Assembly (NCBI RefSeq): GCF_014235765.1 | Contig: NZ_JACMYH010000002.1 | Location: 62,001 to 126,000, forward strand | DNA: 64,000 nucleotides | Source: Pseudomonas baltica | Lineage (GTDB): Bacteria > Pseudomonadota > Gammaproteobacteria > Pseudomonadales > Pseudomonadaceae | Direction: 5' to 3' | In this document: piece by piece, positions 31,997 to 47,239 of the stretch | Layout of the letters: each line of letters opens with the position of its first letter | Numbering within the stretch: the first letter of the stretch is position 1 | The notes under the pieces: model-generated | The model's database searches: none | The model's input: only the letters and a program-made list of their open reading frames with translations | Told to the model about the DNA's origin: nothing | Translations under genes and position numbers: made by a program

Positions 31997-32026
31997 CTTC
32001 GCGGGCTGAGCCCTCTGCCCGCGAAG
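31997..32026. repeat. REP-like inverted repeat between accA and tilS
   Basis: CTTCGCGGGC (31997-32006) and GCCCGCGAAG (32017-32026) are perfect inverted copies around a 10-nt loop. The GCCCGCGAA core also occurs in the other REP-like elements of this window. It lies 22 nt after the accA stop and could protect or end that transcript. Confidence 0.65.
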
Positions 32027-32071
32027 AGCGCACCGCCGATCCCGAACCATGGACTGAAAAGGGGTCGCCCC

Positions 32072-33376
32072 ATGCGTGAACCCTCCGCCCTGGCCCAGCG
32101 CCTGAGCAACAGGCTGCAGCCTTATCTGCAATCCCCCGCCTGGCACCTCGCCCTCTCCGGTGGCCTTGATTCCACCGTCCTGCTGCACCTGTTGGCCAGC
32201 GTGCCCAACCGTCCAGCGCTGGCCGCCATTCATATCCATCACGGCCTGCAAGCGGTTGCCGACACCTGGCCTGCCCACTGCCAGGCACTCTGCGATCAGC
32301 TCGATGTGCCCCTGCAAGTGATCAAGGTTCGAGTGCAGGACGGTGCCAGCCTGGAGCAAGCCGCACGCCAGGCGCGCTATCGCGCTTTCGATGCGCTGCT
32401 CGGCGCCGCTGATGTGCTGTTCGCAGCCCAGCATCAGGACGATCAGGCCGAAACCGTACTGTTTCGTCTGCTGCGCGGCGCCGGTGTGCGAGGGCTTGCG
32501 GCAATGCCCAGGCAGCGACCGCAAGGGCAGGGGATACTGGTGAGGCCGTTGCTCGACGAGCCTCGCGCCGAGTTGCTTGCCTACGCTCGCAACCATGGCC
32601 TGCAGTGGATCGAAGACCCCTCGAACGCCGACACGCGTTTCTCTCGCAACTATCTGCGTGGCGAGGTCCTGCCCGTGATCACGGCGCGCTGGCCCCAGGC
32701 TGCCGGCAGTATCGCCAGGGCCGCCGCGCACCTGAGCGAGGCGGCGCAGCTGCTGGATGAACTGGCCGCCGCGGACCTTGCGCCTGCGCACGCAGCTGGC
32801 GAACCTTCCTGGCTGGCATTGCCCAGCCTGACCCTGGCGCCGCTTCGTACCCTGTCCGAAAGCCGTCAGCGCAATGCCCTGCAATACTGGCTTGCGCCTC
32901 TGACGCGCTTGCCCGATACCCAGCACTGGGTTGGCTGGACGTCCCTGCGCGACGCGGATCCCGCCGCTACGCCCGTCTGGCGCCTGGCCGACGGCGAGCT
33001 GCACAGGGCCCACGGGCGGATCTGGTGGGTCAGTGGCCAATGGTCGCAGGCCCAGCCCCCGTCTCAGGATTGGCCAGACACCCGACAAGCCTTGCAGTTG
33101 GTCGGCAACGGCGAGGTGCATTGGCAGGGCGGCCCGTTGCCGGGGCACGCGCAGATCCGCTACCGCCAGGGCGGCGAGCGCCTGCGCCTGCCCGTTCGCG
33201 GCGAGCGTGACCTCAAGCGCTTGCTCAATGAAAGCCGGCTGCCAGGGTTCGTGCGCGATCGTTTGCCGCTGCTGTTCATCCACGACCGCTTGGTTGCCGT
33301 GGCCAACCTGCCGCTGTCTGCCATCGAAGGACGACTGCTCTGGTCGCCGACAACCGGCGAGCAGAGTTTGAGATGA
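32072..33376 (+). CDS. tilS: tRNA(Ile)-lysidine synthase
   Basis: Converts the wobble C34 of tRNA-Ile(CAU) to lysidine, switching it from Met to Ile decoding. It has 434 aa. The PP-loop ATP-pyrophosphatase motif SGGLDS is at residues 29-34, followed by AAQHQDDQAETVLFRLLRG and the NADTRFSRNYLR segment. The C-terminal TilS substrate domain includes RQGGERLRLPVRGERDLKRL. It follows accA after a REP-like element. Confidence 0.97.
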   Translation: MREPSALAQRLSNRLQPYLQSPAWHLALSGGLDSTVLLHLLASVPNRPALAAIHIHHGLQAVADTWPAHCQALCDQLDVPLQVIKVRVQDGASLEQAARQARYRAFDALLGAADVLFAAQHQDDQAETVLFRLLRGAGVRGLAAMPRQRPQGQGILVRPLLDEPRAELLAYARNHGLQWIEDPSNADTRFSRNYLRGEVLPVITARWPQAAGSIARAAAHLSEAAQLLDELAAADLAPAHAAGEPSWLALPSLTLAPLRTLSESRQRNALQYWLAPLTRLPDTQHWVGWTSLRDADPAATPVWRLADGELHRAHGRIWWVSGQWSQAQPPSQDWPDTRQALQLVGNGEVHWQGGPLPGHAQIRYRQGGERLRLPVRGERDLKRLLNESRLPGFVRDRLPLLFIHDRLVAVANLPLSAIEGRLLWSPTTGEQSLR

Positions 33377-33396
33377 AAGGGGGAATCCGGTAGACT
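33368..33396 (+). promoter_or_regulatory. pyrG: Putative sigma-70 promoter for pyrG
   Basis: TTGAGA (33368-33373) and TAGACT (33391-33396) are separated by exactly 17 nt and overlap the last bases of tilS. Transcription would begin near 33403, leaving a leader of about 140 nt before pyrG. In some bacteria pyrG is controlled by CTP-dependent reiterative initiation, but I see no clear G-run at the predicted start. Confidence 0.55.
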
Positions 33397-33524
33397 ACGC
33401 TCCCTTCTTGATACAACTTCTGTGAACCCACCGGATTCACGGACGTTGCCGATTGCCAAACCGTTTTTGGCCGTCGGGGGCTTCGGCCTTCCTTCGCTTT
33501 CCCCGGCGGCTTCTGCCGCTTTAA

Positions 33525-36028
<2,504 letters not shown>

Positions 36029-36037
36029 TTGCGGTAA

Positions 36038-37471
<1,434 letters not shown>

Positions 37472-37500
37472 GCAATAGATGGTAGAAAGACGACATGCGG

Positions 37501-37520
37501 AGCCTGGCGGATGCCAGGCT
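37501..37520 (+). terminator. Hairpin after eno, possible weak terminator
   Basis: AGCCTGGC (37501-37508) and GCCAGGCT (37513-37520) form a perfect 8-bp stem with loop GGAT, 30 nt after the eno stop. There is no real U-tract (TCGTGCTATC), so it may stabilise the eno 3' end more than stop transcription into ftsB. Confidence 0.45.
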
Positions 37521-37569
37521 TCGTGCTATCTGGTCGCAGAGTTGAAGTTTTTTACCACTGGGTAACGTG

Positions 37570-37848
37570 ATGCGCAGTCCTTATTGGTTGTTTCTTGTCT
37601 TGCTTCTGCTCCTGGGTGGTTTGCAGTATCGCCTGTGGGTCGGAAACGGAAGTCTCAAGCAGGTAGCCGAGCTGAAACAGCAGATCGCCGAACAGCATGC
37701 CGAGAACGAACGGCTGCTGGAGCGCAATCGCGTGATGGACGCCGAAGTACTCGAATTGAAAAAGGGCATGGAGACCGTCGAAGAACGCGCTCGCCATGAA
37801 CTGGGCATGGTCAAGGAGGGTGAAACCCTCTACCAGTTGGCCCAATGA
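37570..37848 (+). CDS. ftsB: Cell division protein FtsB
   Basis: Bitopic divisome protein that forms a complex with FtsL and FtsQ. It has 92 aa. A single N-terminal membrane helix (about residues 4-20) is followed by a periplasmic coiled coil (about 29-70) and the ERARHELGMVKEGE segment conserved in FtsB. ATG 37570 is preferred to the adjacent GTG 37567. Its stop overlaps the ispD start by 4 nt. Confidence 0.95.
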   Translation: MRSPYWLFLVLLLLLGGLQYRLWVGNGSLKQVAELKQQIAEQHAENERLLERNRVMDAEVLELKKGMETVEERARHELGMVKEGETLYQLAQ

Positions 37849-38552
37849 ATACCTCGCTGCCAGCCTTCTGGGCAGTGATTCCCGCTGCGGGCGTAGGTGC
37901 GCGCATGGCAGCGGACCGCCCCAAGCAGTACCTGACCTTGGGCGGTCGCACGATCCTGGAACACAGCATCGACTGTTTCCTCGGCCATCCACAGCTCAAG
38001 GGCGTGCTCGTCAGCATCGCCGCCGATGACCCGTTCTGGCCCGACCTGCCCAGTGCCAGCAACGAGCTGATCCAGCGCGTTGCCGGTGGTCGCGAGCGTG
38101 CCGACTCGGTGCTCAACGCCTTGCTGCATTTACACGCCCAGGGCGCCGACGGCAGTGATTGGGTGCTGGTGCACGATGCGGCGCGGCCCAACCTTTCTCG
38201 CACCGACCTCGACAAACTGCTTGCCGAGCTGGCTGATGACAGCGTCGGCGGTCTGTTGGCCGTGCCCGCGCGCGACACGCTCAAGCGTGCCGATGCGACT
38301 GGGCGGGTTCAGCATACGGTGGATCGCAGCACGATCTGGCAAGCGTTCACGCCACAGATGTTTCGTCTGGGCGCCCTGCATCGGGCTCTGGCCGATAGCC
38401 TTGTGGCCGGAGTGGCGATTACCGACGAGGCCTCGGCCATCGAGTGGGCCGGTTTCGCGCCGAAGCTGGTGGAGGGCCGGGCGGACAACCTCAAGGTCAC
38501 CCGGCCTGAAGATCTGGAGTGGCTGCGCCAGCGTTGGGCGATGCGTGGCTGA
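37845..38552 (+). CDS. ispD: 2-C-methyl-D-erythritol 4-phosphate cytidylyltransferase
   Basis: Third MEP-pathway step, forming CDP-ME from MEP and CTP. It has 235 aa. The nucleotide-binding start AVIPAAGVGARMAADRPKQY is intact, and VLVHDAARPNLS and the VHDA-type acidic residues hold the metal. It is coupled to ftsB. ispF, which often follows ispD directly, lies about 3 kb downstream behind the formaldehyde genes. Confidence 0.97.
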   Translation: MNTSLPAFWAVIPAAGVGARMAADRPKQYLTLGGRTILEHSIDCFLGHPQLKGVLVSIAADDPFWPDLPSASNELIQRVAGGRERADSVLNALLHLHAQGADGSDWVLVHDAARPNLSRTDLDKLLAELADDSVGGLLAVPARDTLKRADATGRVQHTVDRSTIWQAFTPQMFRLGALHRALADSLVAGVAITDEASAIEWAGFAPKLVEGRADNLKVTRPEDLEWLRQRWAMRG

Positions 38553-38570
38553 GGGAAGGGGAGGTGGCGT

Positions 38571-38592
38571 CGTTCGCGGCCGATGACCGCTC

Positions 38593-38597
<5 letters not shown>
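38571..38597. repeat. REP-like half element between ispD and the LysR gene
   Basis: The stretch TTCGCGGCC (38573-38581) followed by GACCGCTCCTACAG (38584-38597) matches one arm of the REP family seen near eno. It lies in the short gap between two convergent genes, a common REP location. Confidence 0.6.
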
Positions 38598-40706
<2,109 letters not shown>

Positions 40707-40714
40707 GGTCTGCC

Positions 40715-41557
40715 ATGAGCCTGGAAAACCTGTCCTGCCAGAAGAGCTTCGGCGGCTGGCACAAACGCTACAAGCACCGCTCCAAGGAGCTGGGTTGCGA
40801 CATGACCTTCGCCGTGTACCTGCCGCCGCAAGCGGAGCAGGGCGGCAAGTTGCCGGTGCTGTACTGGCTGTCGGGGCTGACCTGTACCGACGAGAACTTC
40901 ATGCAGAAGGCCGGCGGCCTGGAGCTGGCTGCCGAGTTGGGCTTGATCATCGTTGCGCCCGACACCAGCCCACGCGGGGCGGGAGTGCCGGATGATCCGG
41001 ACCAGGCATGGGATTTCGGTCTGGGTGCCGGGTTTTATCTGAACGCCACCGAGCAGCCGTGGGCGCAGCATTACCGCATGCATGACTATGTGGTGCATGA
41101 ATTGCCAGCCATCGTGGAGGCGCATTTCCCCGCGTCGGACAAGCGCTCCATCAGTGGCCATTCCATGGGTGGCCACGGAGCGCTGGTCTGCGCGCTGCGC
41201 AATCCGGGGCGGTATCGGTCGATCTCGGCGTTCTCGCCCATCAGCAATCCGATGGATTGCCCCTGGGGCCAGAAAGCGTTTTCCCATTACCTGGGCGAGG
41301 AGCGCTCGCGTTGGCGCGAATGGGATGCCAGCGTGCTGATCGCCGATGCGGCGGAACATCTGCCGCTGCTGGTGGATCAAGGCGATCGCGATGATTTCCT
41401 CGAGAGCCAGCTCAAGCCCCAGGCTCTGAGTCAGGCGGCCAAGTCGGCCGGCTATGAACTGACGCTGCGCATGCAACCGGGCTATGACCACAGCTACTAC
41501 TTCATCGCCAGCTTCATCGATGACCATTTGCGCCATCATGCAAAGGCCTTGAAGTGA
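40715..41557 (+). CDS. fghA: S-formylglutathione hydrolase
   Basis: Hydrolyses S-formylglutathione to formate and glutathione, completing formaldehyde removal started by AdhC. It has 280 aa and belongs to the esterase D family of alpha/beta hydrolases. The nucleophile Ser is in SGHSMGGHGALV, and the catalytic His is expected in GYDHSYYFI near the C-terminus. It lies 8 nt after adhC. Confidence 0.97.
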   Translation: MSLENLSCQKSFGGWHKRYKHRSKELGCDMTFAVYLPPQAEQGGKLPVLYWLSGLTCTDENFMQKAGGLELAAELGLIIVAPDTSPRGAGVPDDPDQAWDFGLGAGFYLNATEQPWAQHYRMHDYVVHELPAIVEAHFPASDKRSISGHSMGGHGALVCALRNPGRYRSISAFSPISNPMDCPWGQKAFSHYLGEERSRWREWDASVLIADAAEHLPLLVDQGDRDDFLESQLKPQALSQAAKSAGYELTLRMQPGYDHSYYFIASFIDDHLRHHAKALK

Positions 41558-41562
41558 CGGCG

Positions 41563-41591
41563 CTGGCGCTCTCTGCCCGCGAAGGCGCCAG
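41563..41591. repeat. REP-like hairpin after fghA
   Basis: CTGGCGC (41563-41569) and GCGCCAG (41585-41591) are inverted copies; the loop contains GCCCGCGAAG, the same core found in the accA and eno elements. It starts 6 nt after the fghA stop and may be a degraded REP unit that also marks the 3' end. Confidence 0.55.
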
Positions 41592-41647
41592 CACAGTCAC
41601 CTGCAGATGTTTTGATCCGCCAAACCTGCGCCAAAGCAGGTAGAATC

Positions 41648-41676
41648 ACGCCCTGACTCAATCGGGGCGTTTTTTT
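41648..41676 (+). terminator. Terminator-like hairpin touching the ispF ribosome site
   Basis: ACGCCC (41648-41653) can pair with GGGCGT (41665-41670), followed by a run of seven T residues ending at 41676. The run ends 2 nt before the ispF ATG, and the GGGG that would serve as the ribosome site is inside the stem. It could be an ordinary terminator of fghA or a hairpin controlling ispF translation. Confidence 0.6.
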
Positions 41677-41678
41677 CT

Positions 41679-42152
41679 ATGCGTATTGGCCACGGCTACG
41701 ACGTGCACCGTTTCGCCGAGGGTGACTTCATTACCCTGGGTGGCGTGCGAATCCCACACAAGTTCGGCCTGCTGGCTCATTCCGACGGCGACGTCGTACT
41801 GCATGCCTTGAGCGATGCCTTGCTCGGCGCAGCTGCCTTGGGCGACATCGGCAAGCATTTTCCCGACACCGATCCGCAGTTCAAGGGCGCGGACAGCCGC
41901 GTGCTGTTGCGCCACGTGCTCGCGGTCGTGGCGAGCAAAGGCTGGAAGGTCGGCAATGTCGACGCCACCATCGTCGCCCAGGCGCCGAAAATGGCGCCCC
42001 ACATAGAAACCATGCGTGAACGGATCGCCGCCGACCTGGGCGTGGAGCTGGATCAAGTCAACGTCAAGGCGACCACTACCGAAAAGCTCGGGTTCGCCGG
42101 GCGCGAGGAAGGTATCGCCGTGCATGCGGTCGCCTTGTTGCTGCGCGCATGA
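41679..42152 (+). CDS. ispF: 2-C-methyl-D-erythritol 2,4-cyclodiphosphate synthase
   Basis: Fifth MEP-pathway enzyme, forming the cyclic diphosphate from CDP-ME 2-phosphate. It has 157 aa. Metal ligands Asp8 and His10 are in GHGYDVHRF, and [21 protein letters not shown] contains the third His region. The C-terminal [16 protein letters not shown] is conserved. It heads the run ispF-truD-surE-pcm-nlpD-rpoS, with a 4-nt overlap into truD. Confidence 0.98.
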   Translation: MRIGHGYDVHRFAEGDFITLGGVRIPHKFGLLAHSDGDVVLHALSDALLGAAALGDIGKHFPDTDPQFKGADSRVLLRHVLAVVASKGWKVGNVDATIVAQAPKMAPHIETMRERIAADLGVELDQVNVKATTTEKLGFAGREEGIAVHAVALLLRA

Positions 42153-43207
42153 CCGAATTCGAATTGCTGGGTCCGCGGGCCACGGGCGACAGCCTGGGCA
42201 GCGCCGTACTCAAGGCCAGCGCCGAAGACTTCCAGGTCGACGAAGTGCTGGACATTCCCTTGGCCGGCCAGGGCGAGCACCTCTGGCTCTGGGTCGAGAA
42301 ACGCAACCTCAATACCGAAGAGGCAGCCCGCCGTCTGGCCAAGGCCGCTGGCGTGCCGTTGCGCACGGTCAGCTATGCAGGCCTCAAGGATCGCCAGGCG
42401 CTGACCCGGCAGTGGTTCAGCCTGCATCTGCCAGGCAAGGCCGATCCGGACCTGAGCGCGGCGCAGGGCGACACCCTGGCCATCCTCAAGCAGGCCCGGC
42501 ACTCGCGCAAACTGCAACGCGGTGCGCACTCGGCCAACGGCTTCACCGTGCGCCTGACCGCGCTCAAGGCCGACCGGGCCGCGCTCGATGCGCGCCTTGG
42601 AGAAATCCAGCAGACCGGCGTACCGAATTATTTCGGCACCCAGCGCTTCGGTTTCCAGGGCGGCAATGTGTTCGACGCTCAGCAGTATGCCGAACGCCAG
42701 GCGCTGCCCGAGCAGCGCAATGTGCGTTCGCGGCTGCTCTCCACGGCGCGCAGTTTCCTGTTCAACCAGATACTTGCCGCGCGCGTCGCCGACGGTACCT
42801 GGAACCGCGCCCGGATCGGTGATCTGCTGGCGTTCACCGACAGCCGCAGCTTCTTTCCCGCCGGTGAAGCCGAATGCAGTGATCCACGCCTGGACATCCT
42901 CGACCTGCACCCTACCGGAGCGCTGTGGGGCGAGGGCGCATCGGTCGCCGCCGGTCGCTGCGCCGAGCTGGAAAATGCCATCGGCGACCAGCACCCGGCG
43001 CTGTGTGCCTGGCTTGCAAAAGCGGGCCTGGCACAGGAGCGACGCATCCTGCGGCTGCCCATCGGCGAGCTGACGTGGCATTATCCCGAGCCTGACATCC
43101 TGCAGTTGCACTTCGTCCTGCCGGCCGGTTGCTTCGCCACTGTCGTGGTGCGCGAACTCGTCGATCTGGTGCCGACAGGGCAGACGGAAAGTCCATGCGT
43201 ATTCTGA
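42149..43207 (+). CDS. truD: tRNA pseudouridine(13) synthase
   Basis: Isomerises U13 in tRNA-Glu. It has 352 aa. The catalytic Asp81 is in [12 protein letters not shown], as in E. coli (Asp80). [14 protein letters not shown] is the conserved TruD core and [11 protein letters not shown] follows. It overlaps ispF by 4 nt and surE by 13 nt. Confidence 0.97.
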   Translation: MTEFELLGPRATGDSLGSAVLKASAEDFQVDEVLDIPLAGQGEHLWLWVEKRNLNTEEAARRLAKAAGVPLRTVSYAGLKDRQALTRQWFSLHLPGKADPDLSAAQGDTLAILKQARHSRKLQRGAHSANGFTVRLTALKADRAALDARLGEIQQTGVPNYFGTQRFGFQGGNVFDAQQYAERQALPEQRNVRSRLLSTARSFLFNQILAARVADGTWNRARIGDLLAFTDSRSFFPAGEAECSDPRLDILDLHPTGALWGEGASVAAGRCAELENAIGDQHPALCAWLAKAGLAQERRILRLPIGELTWHYPEPDILQLHFVLPAGCFATVVVRELVDLVPTGQTESPCVF

Positions 43208-43944
43208 TTTCCAACGATGATGGGGTCACCGCCCCCGGCCTGGCCGCGCTTCACGACGTGTTGCAGGACTATGCCCAGTGCACGGTGATCGCCCCCGATC
43301 AGGACCGTAGCGGCGCCAGCAGTTCGCTCACGCTGGACCGGCCGCTGCATCCGCAGACCTTGCCCAACGGCTTCATCAGCGTCAACGGCACACCCACCGA
43401 CTGCGTGCACCTGGGCCTGAACGGCCTGCTGCCTTTCGAGCCCGACCTGGTGGTTTCAGGTATCAACCTGGGGGCCAACCTGGGCGACGACGTGCTGTAT
43501 TCGGGCACGGTGGCTGCTGCCCTCGAGGGGCGTTTTCTGGGGCATACCTCGTTTGCGTTCTCGTTGTTGTCTCGCCAGCCTGAGCACCTGCCGACGGCAG
43601 CCTACTACGCGCGCAAGCTGATCGAGGCCCGAGACCGGTTGAACCTGCCGCCTCGTACCGTGCTCAACGTGAACATCCCCAACCTGCCGATCGAGCGTAT
43701 CCGCGGCATGGTGCTGACTCGCCTGGGCCATCGGGCACGGGCTGCGGCGCCGATCCGCATGGTCGACCCGCGGGGCAAGCCGGGCTACTGGATCGCCGTG
43801 GCCGGCGACGCCGAAGATGGCGGCCCGGGCACCGATTTCCATGCCGTCATGCAGGGCTACGTGTCGGTCACGCCACTGCAACTGGATCGCACCTTCAACG
43901 CGGCCTTCGGCCACGTTCAAGGTTGGCTGGAGGAGCTTGGCTGA
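43195..43944 (+). CDS. surE: 5'/3'-nucleotidase SurE
   Basis: Metal-dependent nucleotidase of stationary-phase survival. It has 249 aa. The metal-binding Asp8-Asp9 are in ILISNDDGV, and [15 protein letters not shown] and [23 protein letters not shown] complete the site. It begins inside the truD end and its TGA shares one base with the pcm ATG. The pairing with pcm, nlpD and rpoS is widespread and links these genes to stationary phase. Confidence 0.98.
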   Translation: MRILISNDDGVTAPGLAALHDVLQDYAQCTVIAPDQDRSGASSSLTLDRPLHPQTLPNGFISVNGTPTDCVHLGLNGLLPFEPDLVVSGINLGANLGDDVLYSGTVAAALEGRFLGHTSFAFSLLSRQPEHLPTAAYYARKLIEARDRLNLPPRTVLNVNIPNLPIERIRGMVLTRLGHRARAAAPIRMVDPRGKPGYWIAVAGDAEDGGPGTDFHAVMQGYVSVTPLQLDRTFNAAFGHVQGWLEELG

Positions 43945-44615
43945 TGCGCCAGAGAGACAATCAGCACCATGGCATCGGCATGACTTCGCAGCGCACGCGC
44001 GAACGCTTGATTCAGCGCCTGTGCGACGAAGGCCTGGCCAATACCCAGGTGCTCGAGGTACTGCGTCGCACACCGCGCCATCTGTTCGTCGACGAAGCAC
44101 TGGCGCACCGCGCCTACGAAGACACCGCACTGCCGATCGGCCACAACCAGACCATTTCCCAGCCCTACATGGTTGCACGCATGAGCGAGCTGCTGCTGGC
44201 GGCGGGGCCACTGGACAAGGTCATGGAGATCGGCACCGGCTCGGGCTACCAGACCGCCGTGCTGTCGCAGCTGGTCGAGCGGGTGTTCTCGGTCGAGCGG
44301 ATCAAGGTCCTGCAGGATCGCGCCAAGGAACGCCTGCAGACGCTCGAGCGGCGCAACGTGGTCTTTCGCTGGGGCGATGGCTGGGAAGGCTGGCCGGCCC
44401 TGGCACCGTACAACGGCATCATCGTTACCGCAGTGGCGACCGATGTGCCCCAGGCCCTGCTCGATCAGCTCGCGCCCGGTGGCCGGCTGGTGATCCCGGT
44501 AGGCTCCGGCGACGTTCAGCAACTGATGTTGATCGTACGCGAAGAGCACGGGTTCTCCCGGCATGTTCTGGAAGCCGTGCGGTTCGTGCCGTTGCTCAAT
44601 GGTCCGCTGGCGTGA
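43944..44615 (+). CDS. pcm: Protein-L-isoaspartate O-methyltransferase
   Basis: Repairs isoaspartyl damage in ageing proteins with S-adenosylmethionine. It has 223 aa from ATG 43944. The SAM motif [13 protein letters not shown] is intact, as are [14 protein letters not shown] and GRLVIPVG. The first dozen residues are not conserved, and ATG 43980 ([10 protein letters not shown]) gives the length typical of other species. I keep 43944 because GGAGGAG precedes it and it overlaps the surE stop. Confidence 0.95.
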   Translation: MRQRDNQHHGIGMTSQRTRERLIQRLCDEGLANTQVLEVLRRTPRHLFVDEALAHRAYEDTALPIGHNQTISQPYMVARMSELLLAAGPLDKVMEIGTGSGYQTAVLSQLVERVFSVERIKVLQDRAKERLQTLERRNVVFRWGDGWEGWPALAPYNGIIVTAVATDVPQALLDQLAPGGRLVIPVGSGDVQQLMLIVREEHGFSRHVLEAVRFVPLLNGPLA

Positions 44616-44765
44616 CCGGCCCGGGCTCCTGCAGTGAATTCTGCGCGGCGCCGTCTGTCTGACAGCGGGTCATGGCGCAGGCATGGCCACAGCTTGCACC
44701 CATGCGCCTTGTAGTCGAGTAGTGAAGTTGGATATTTTCTTGTCACCACAACAAAGGAGCGGCGG

Positions 44766-45620
44766 GTGAGCCTCACAATCATTGGGCAGCGTGCAGGTAG
44801 TTCGAGCGTCAAGCTCCTGATGCTCGGGGTTGCGGTCGCAGCCTTTCTGTCCGGCTGTTCCAGCACCTCCAGCCAGGTCAGCGTGGTCGATCGCAACAAC
44901 GCGGCCAAAGCGGCGCAGCGACAGCCCGTGACCACAGGCCAATACGCAGTCAGGCGAGGCGATACGCTGTTTTCCATCGCCTTTCGCTACGGCTGGGACT
45001 ACAAGGCCTTGGCTGCGCGCAATAACATTCCCGTGCCCTATACCATCCGCCCAGGCCAGGTGATCCGCTTCGACGGCAACTCGGGCGCGCCAGCCACCAC
45101 CGTGGTGACTACCCAGAGCGGCGCGTCTGCGTCTTCCTCGAGCCGCACCACCGTCACCCGCCGTCCGCTCACCCCAGCACCGACCGCCACCAGCAGCGTT
45201 GCCATTCCCGTGCCTTCGCCCACTCCGGTACCTGCCGGCGAGCGCACCCAGGGCGGCTGGGCGTGGCCGGCAAACGGTGTTTTGATCGGAAAATTCGCTT
45301 CAAACGGCAGTTTGAATAAAGGAATTGATATCGCCGGTGATTTGGGACAGCCTGTTTTTGCTGCGTCTGATGGTGCGGTGGTCTACGCCGGGAGTGGTTT
45401 GAGGGGCTACGGCGAATTGGTCATCATCAAACACAGCGATACCTACGTCAGTGCCTACGGTCATAACCGCAGGTTGTTGGTTCGGGAGGGTCAGCAGGTC
45501 AAGGTCGGTCAGACAATTGCCGAAATGGGTTCAACGGGGACGGACCGGGTGAAGCTGCATTTTGAGATTCGCCGCCAAGGCAAGCCCGTAGATCCGCTGC
45601 AATTCCTGCCACGTCGTTGA
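44766..45620 (+). CDS. nlpD: Murein hydrolase activator lipoprotein NlpD
   Basis: Outer-membrane lipoprotein that activates the amidase AmiC at the division site. It has 284 aa from GTG 44766 (AAAGGAG upstream). The lipobox ends at Cys31 (FLSGC). A LysM peptidoglycan-binding domain spans about residues 60-105, a Ser/Thr/Pro-rich linker follows, and a C-terminal LytM/M23 domain ends the protein. The M23 site is degenerate (no zinc His in NKGIDIAGDLG), as normal for NlpD, so it has no hydrolase activity itself. In relatives a main rpoS promoter lies within this gene. Confidence 0.95.
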   Translation: MSLTIIGQRAGSSSVKLLMLGVAVAAFLSGCSSTSSQVSVVDRNNAAKAAQRQPVTTGQYAVRRGDTLFSIAFRYGWDYKALAARNNIPVPYTIRPGQVIRFDGNSGAPATTVVTTQSGASASSSSRTTVTRRPLTPAPTATSSVAIPVPSPTPVPAGERTQGGWAWPANGVLIGKFASNGSLNKGIDIAGDLGQPVFAASDGAVVYAGSGLRGYGELVIIKHSDTYVSAYGHNRRLLVREGQQVKVGQTIAEMGSTGTDRVKLHFEIRRQGKPVDPLQFLPRR

Positions 45621-45727
45621 TTTGCACTACCAGCCTGTTCCTCCACGTAGTGGGGACGGGCTCACGCGCTGCCATGGAGATTGGCGCCGCTGGAGCTTGA
45701 GGTCGAACTCAGCAAAGGACTATAACA

Positions 45728-46732
45728 ATGGCTCTCAGCAAAGAAGCGCCGGAGTTTGACATCGACGATGAGGTGCTCCTTATGGAACCCGGCGTCGTAT
45801 TGGATGTGATGTCGAACGAAGAACCTGCTGCACCTGCGGTTCGCACCAAGGCACGCAATTCCACATCGCTCAAACAGCATAAATACATTGACTACACGCG
45901 GGCGCTCGATGCGACCCAGCTGTATTTGAATGAAATCGGTTTTTCGCCTCTGCTTTCTCCCGAAGAAGAGGTGCACTTCGCACGACTTTCCCAGAGCGGA
46001 TGCCCGGCCGGTCGCAAACGCATGATCGAGAGCAACCTGCGCCTGGTGGTCAAGATCGCCCGCCGGTATGTCAATCGCGGCCTGTCTTTGCTCGACCTCA
46101 TCGAGGAGGGCAATCTGGGGCTGATTCGTGCGGTCGAGAAATTCGATCCCGAGCGTGGTTTCCGTTTTTCGACCTACGCCACCTGGTGGATCCGACAGAC
46201 CATCGAACGGGCGATCATGAATCAGACTCGGACCATTCGCCTGCCCATTCACGTGGTCAAGGAGCTCAACGTCTACCTGCGCGCCGCGCGCGAACTGACC
46301 CAGAAACTCGATCACGAACCATCCCCCGAAGAAATCGCCAACCTGCTCGAAAAGCCGGTGGGCGAGGTCAAGCGCATGCTTGGGCTCAACGAGCGGGTGT
46401 CCTCGGTGGATGTCTCGCTCGGGCCGGATTCGGACAAGACCTTGCTCGACACCCTGACCGATGACCGGCCCACCGACCCCTTGCAGCTGCTGCAGGACGA
46501 CGACCTCTCGCAGAGCATAGACCAGTGGCTGTCCGAGCTGACCGACAAGCAGCGCGAGGTGGTGGTACGCCGTTTTGGCCTGCGGGGCCACGAGAGCAGC
46601 ACGCTGGAAGACGTTGGCCTGGAAATCGGCTTGACCCGCGAGCGCGTGCGACAGATCCAGGTGGAAGGCCTCAAGCGACTACGCGAGATACTCGAAAAGA
46701 ACGGGCTGTCCAGCGAGTCATTGTTTCAATAG
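45728..46732 (+). CDS. rpoS: RNA polymerase sigma factor RpoS (sigma-38)
   Basis: Stationary-phase and general stress sigma factor. It has 334 aa. Region 1.2 ([21 protein letters not shown]), region 2 ([31 protein letters not shown] core with [17 protein letters not shown]), region 3 ([10 protein letters not shown]) and region 4 HTH ([20 protein letters not shown]) are complete. A terminator lies 21 nt downstream. The neighbour rsmZ RNA links it to the Gac/Rsm network. Confidence 0.98.
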   Translation: MALSKEAPEFDIDDEVLLMEPGVVLDVMSNEEPAAPAVRTKARNSTSLKQHKYIDYTRALDATQLYLNEIGFSPLLSPEEEVHFARLSQSGCPAGRKRMIESNLRLVVKIARRYVNRGLSLLDLIEEGNLGLIRAVEKFDPERGFRFSTYATWWIRQTIERAIMNQTRTIRLPIHVVKELNVYLRAARELTQKLDHEPSPEEIANLLEKPVGEVKRMLGLNERVSSVDVSLGPDSDKTLLDTLTDDRPTDPLQLLQDDDLSQSIDQWLSELTDKQREVVVRRFGLRGHESSTLEDVGLEIGLTRERVRQIQVEGLKRLREILEKNGLSSESLFQ

Positions 46733-46753
46733 CCGCCGTTACCGCACGACTTG

Positions 46754-46780
46754 AACGCCCCTTTTTCAAGGGGCGTTTTT
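46754..46780 (+). terminator. Terminator after rpoS
   Basis: A perfect 10-bp stem AACGCCCCTT (46754-46763)/AAGGGGCGTT (46768-46777) with loop TTTC is followed by more T residues. It lies 21 nt after the rpoS stop and ends the ispF-to-rpoS run. Confidence 0.9.
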
Positions 46781-46830
46781 ATTGTTGGCCTAGTCGCAGT
46801 GCGATGTTGTCAGTGTTCACTGTGACCTTG

Positions 46831-46989
46831 TGTAAGCCTTTGGCTATTTATCCAGTCAAAGTTTTGTAAGCTGGAACTCTTGTCTATCTAACTGCACGTT
46901 CTTGAACACATTATCGAATAAGCTGACACCCAAGTCAGATTATGATGGGGATTATTCACGGTTGTCCTACGCACCGGATGCGTTAATAT
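46831..46989 (+). promoter_or_regulatory. rsmZ: rsmZ promoter region with GacA-box-like half-site
   Basis: TGTAAG (46831-46836) followed after six bases by GCTATT resembles the GacA activating sequence TGTAAG-N6-CTTACA, but only the left half is well conserved. It is centred about 155 nt upstream of the predicted start, close to the distance known for rsmZ in other pseudomonads. The core promoter is TTGTCC (46962-46967) and TAATAT (46984-46989). The stretch between is AT-richer than its surroundings and has no supported gene. Confidence 0.6.
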
Positions 46990-46995
46990 CAAGGC

Positions 46996-47127
46996 GTGTT
47001 CAGGGACGACACAGGTGCTCAGGATCGAGCGCCCAAAAGGGATATCGCAGTGACGCGATTCATCAGGACGATGACAGGGATAAAAGGGACAGGGAAAGGT
47101 GGGCGGCTCATTACCGCCCCTTTTTTT
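46996..47127 (+). ncRNA. rsmZ: Small regulatory RNA RsmZ
   Basis: About 132 nt between rpoS and fdxA, the standard rsmZ location in Pseudomonas. It holds seven GGA motifs, several in hairpin loops (for example GATTCATCAGGACGATGAC), which sequester the translational repressors RsmA/RsmE. The 3' end is an intrinsic terminator: GGGCGG (47101-47106) with CCGCCC (47114-47119), then seven T residues. Transcription is expected to depend on GacS/GacA through the upstream box. The 5' end is set from the -10 element and the TGT start seen in other RsmZ; it may be off by a few bases. Confidence 0.88.
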
Positions 47128-47239
47128 GACTTTTTTTTGAGGTCGAGAGCGAGTGGCCAGCCGCGCCGTCCGGTGTCACGCACGCCTGCGCGGCAGGCGT
47201 GGCGGTCGCTATCAGCTGGCACGAGGCAACGAGCGTGCC

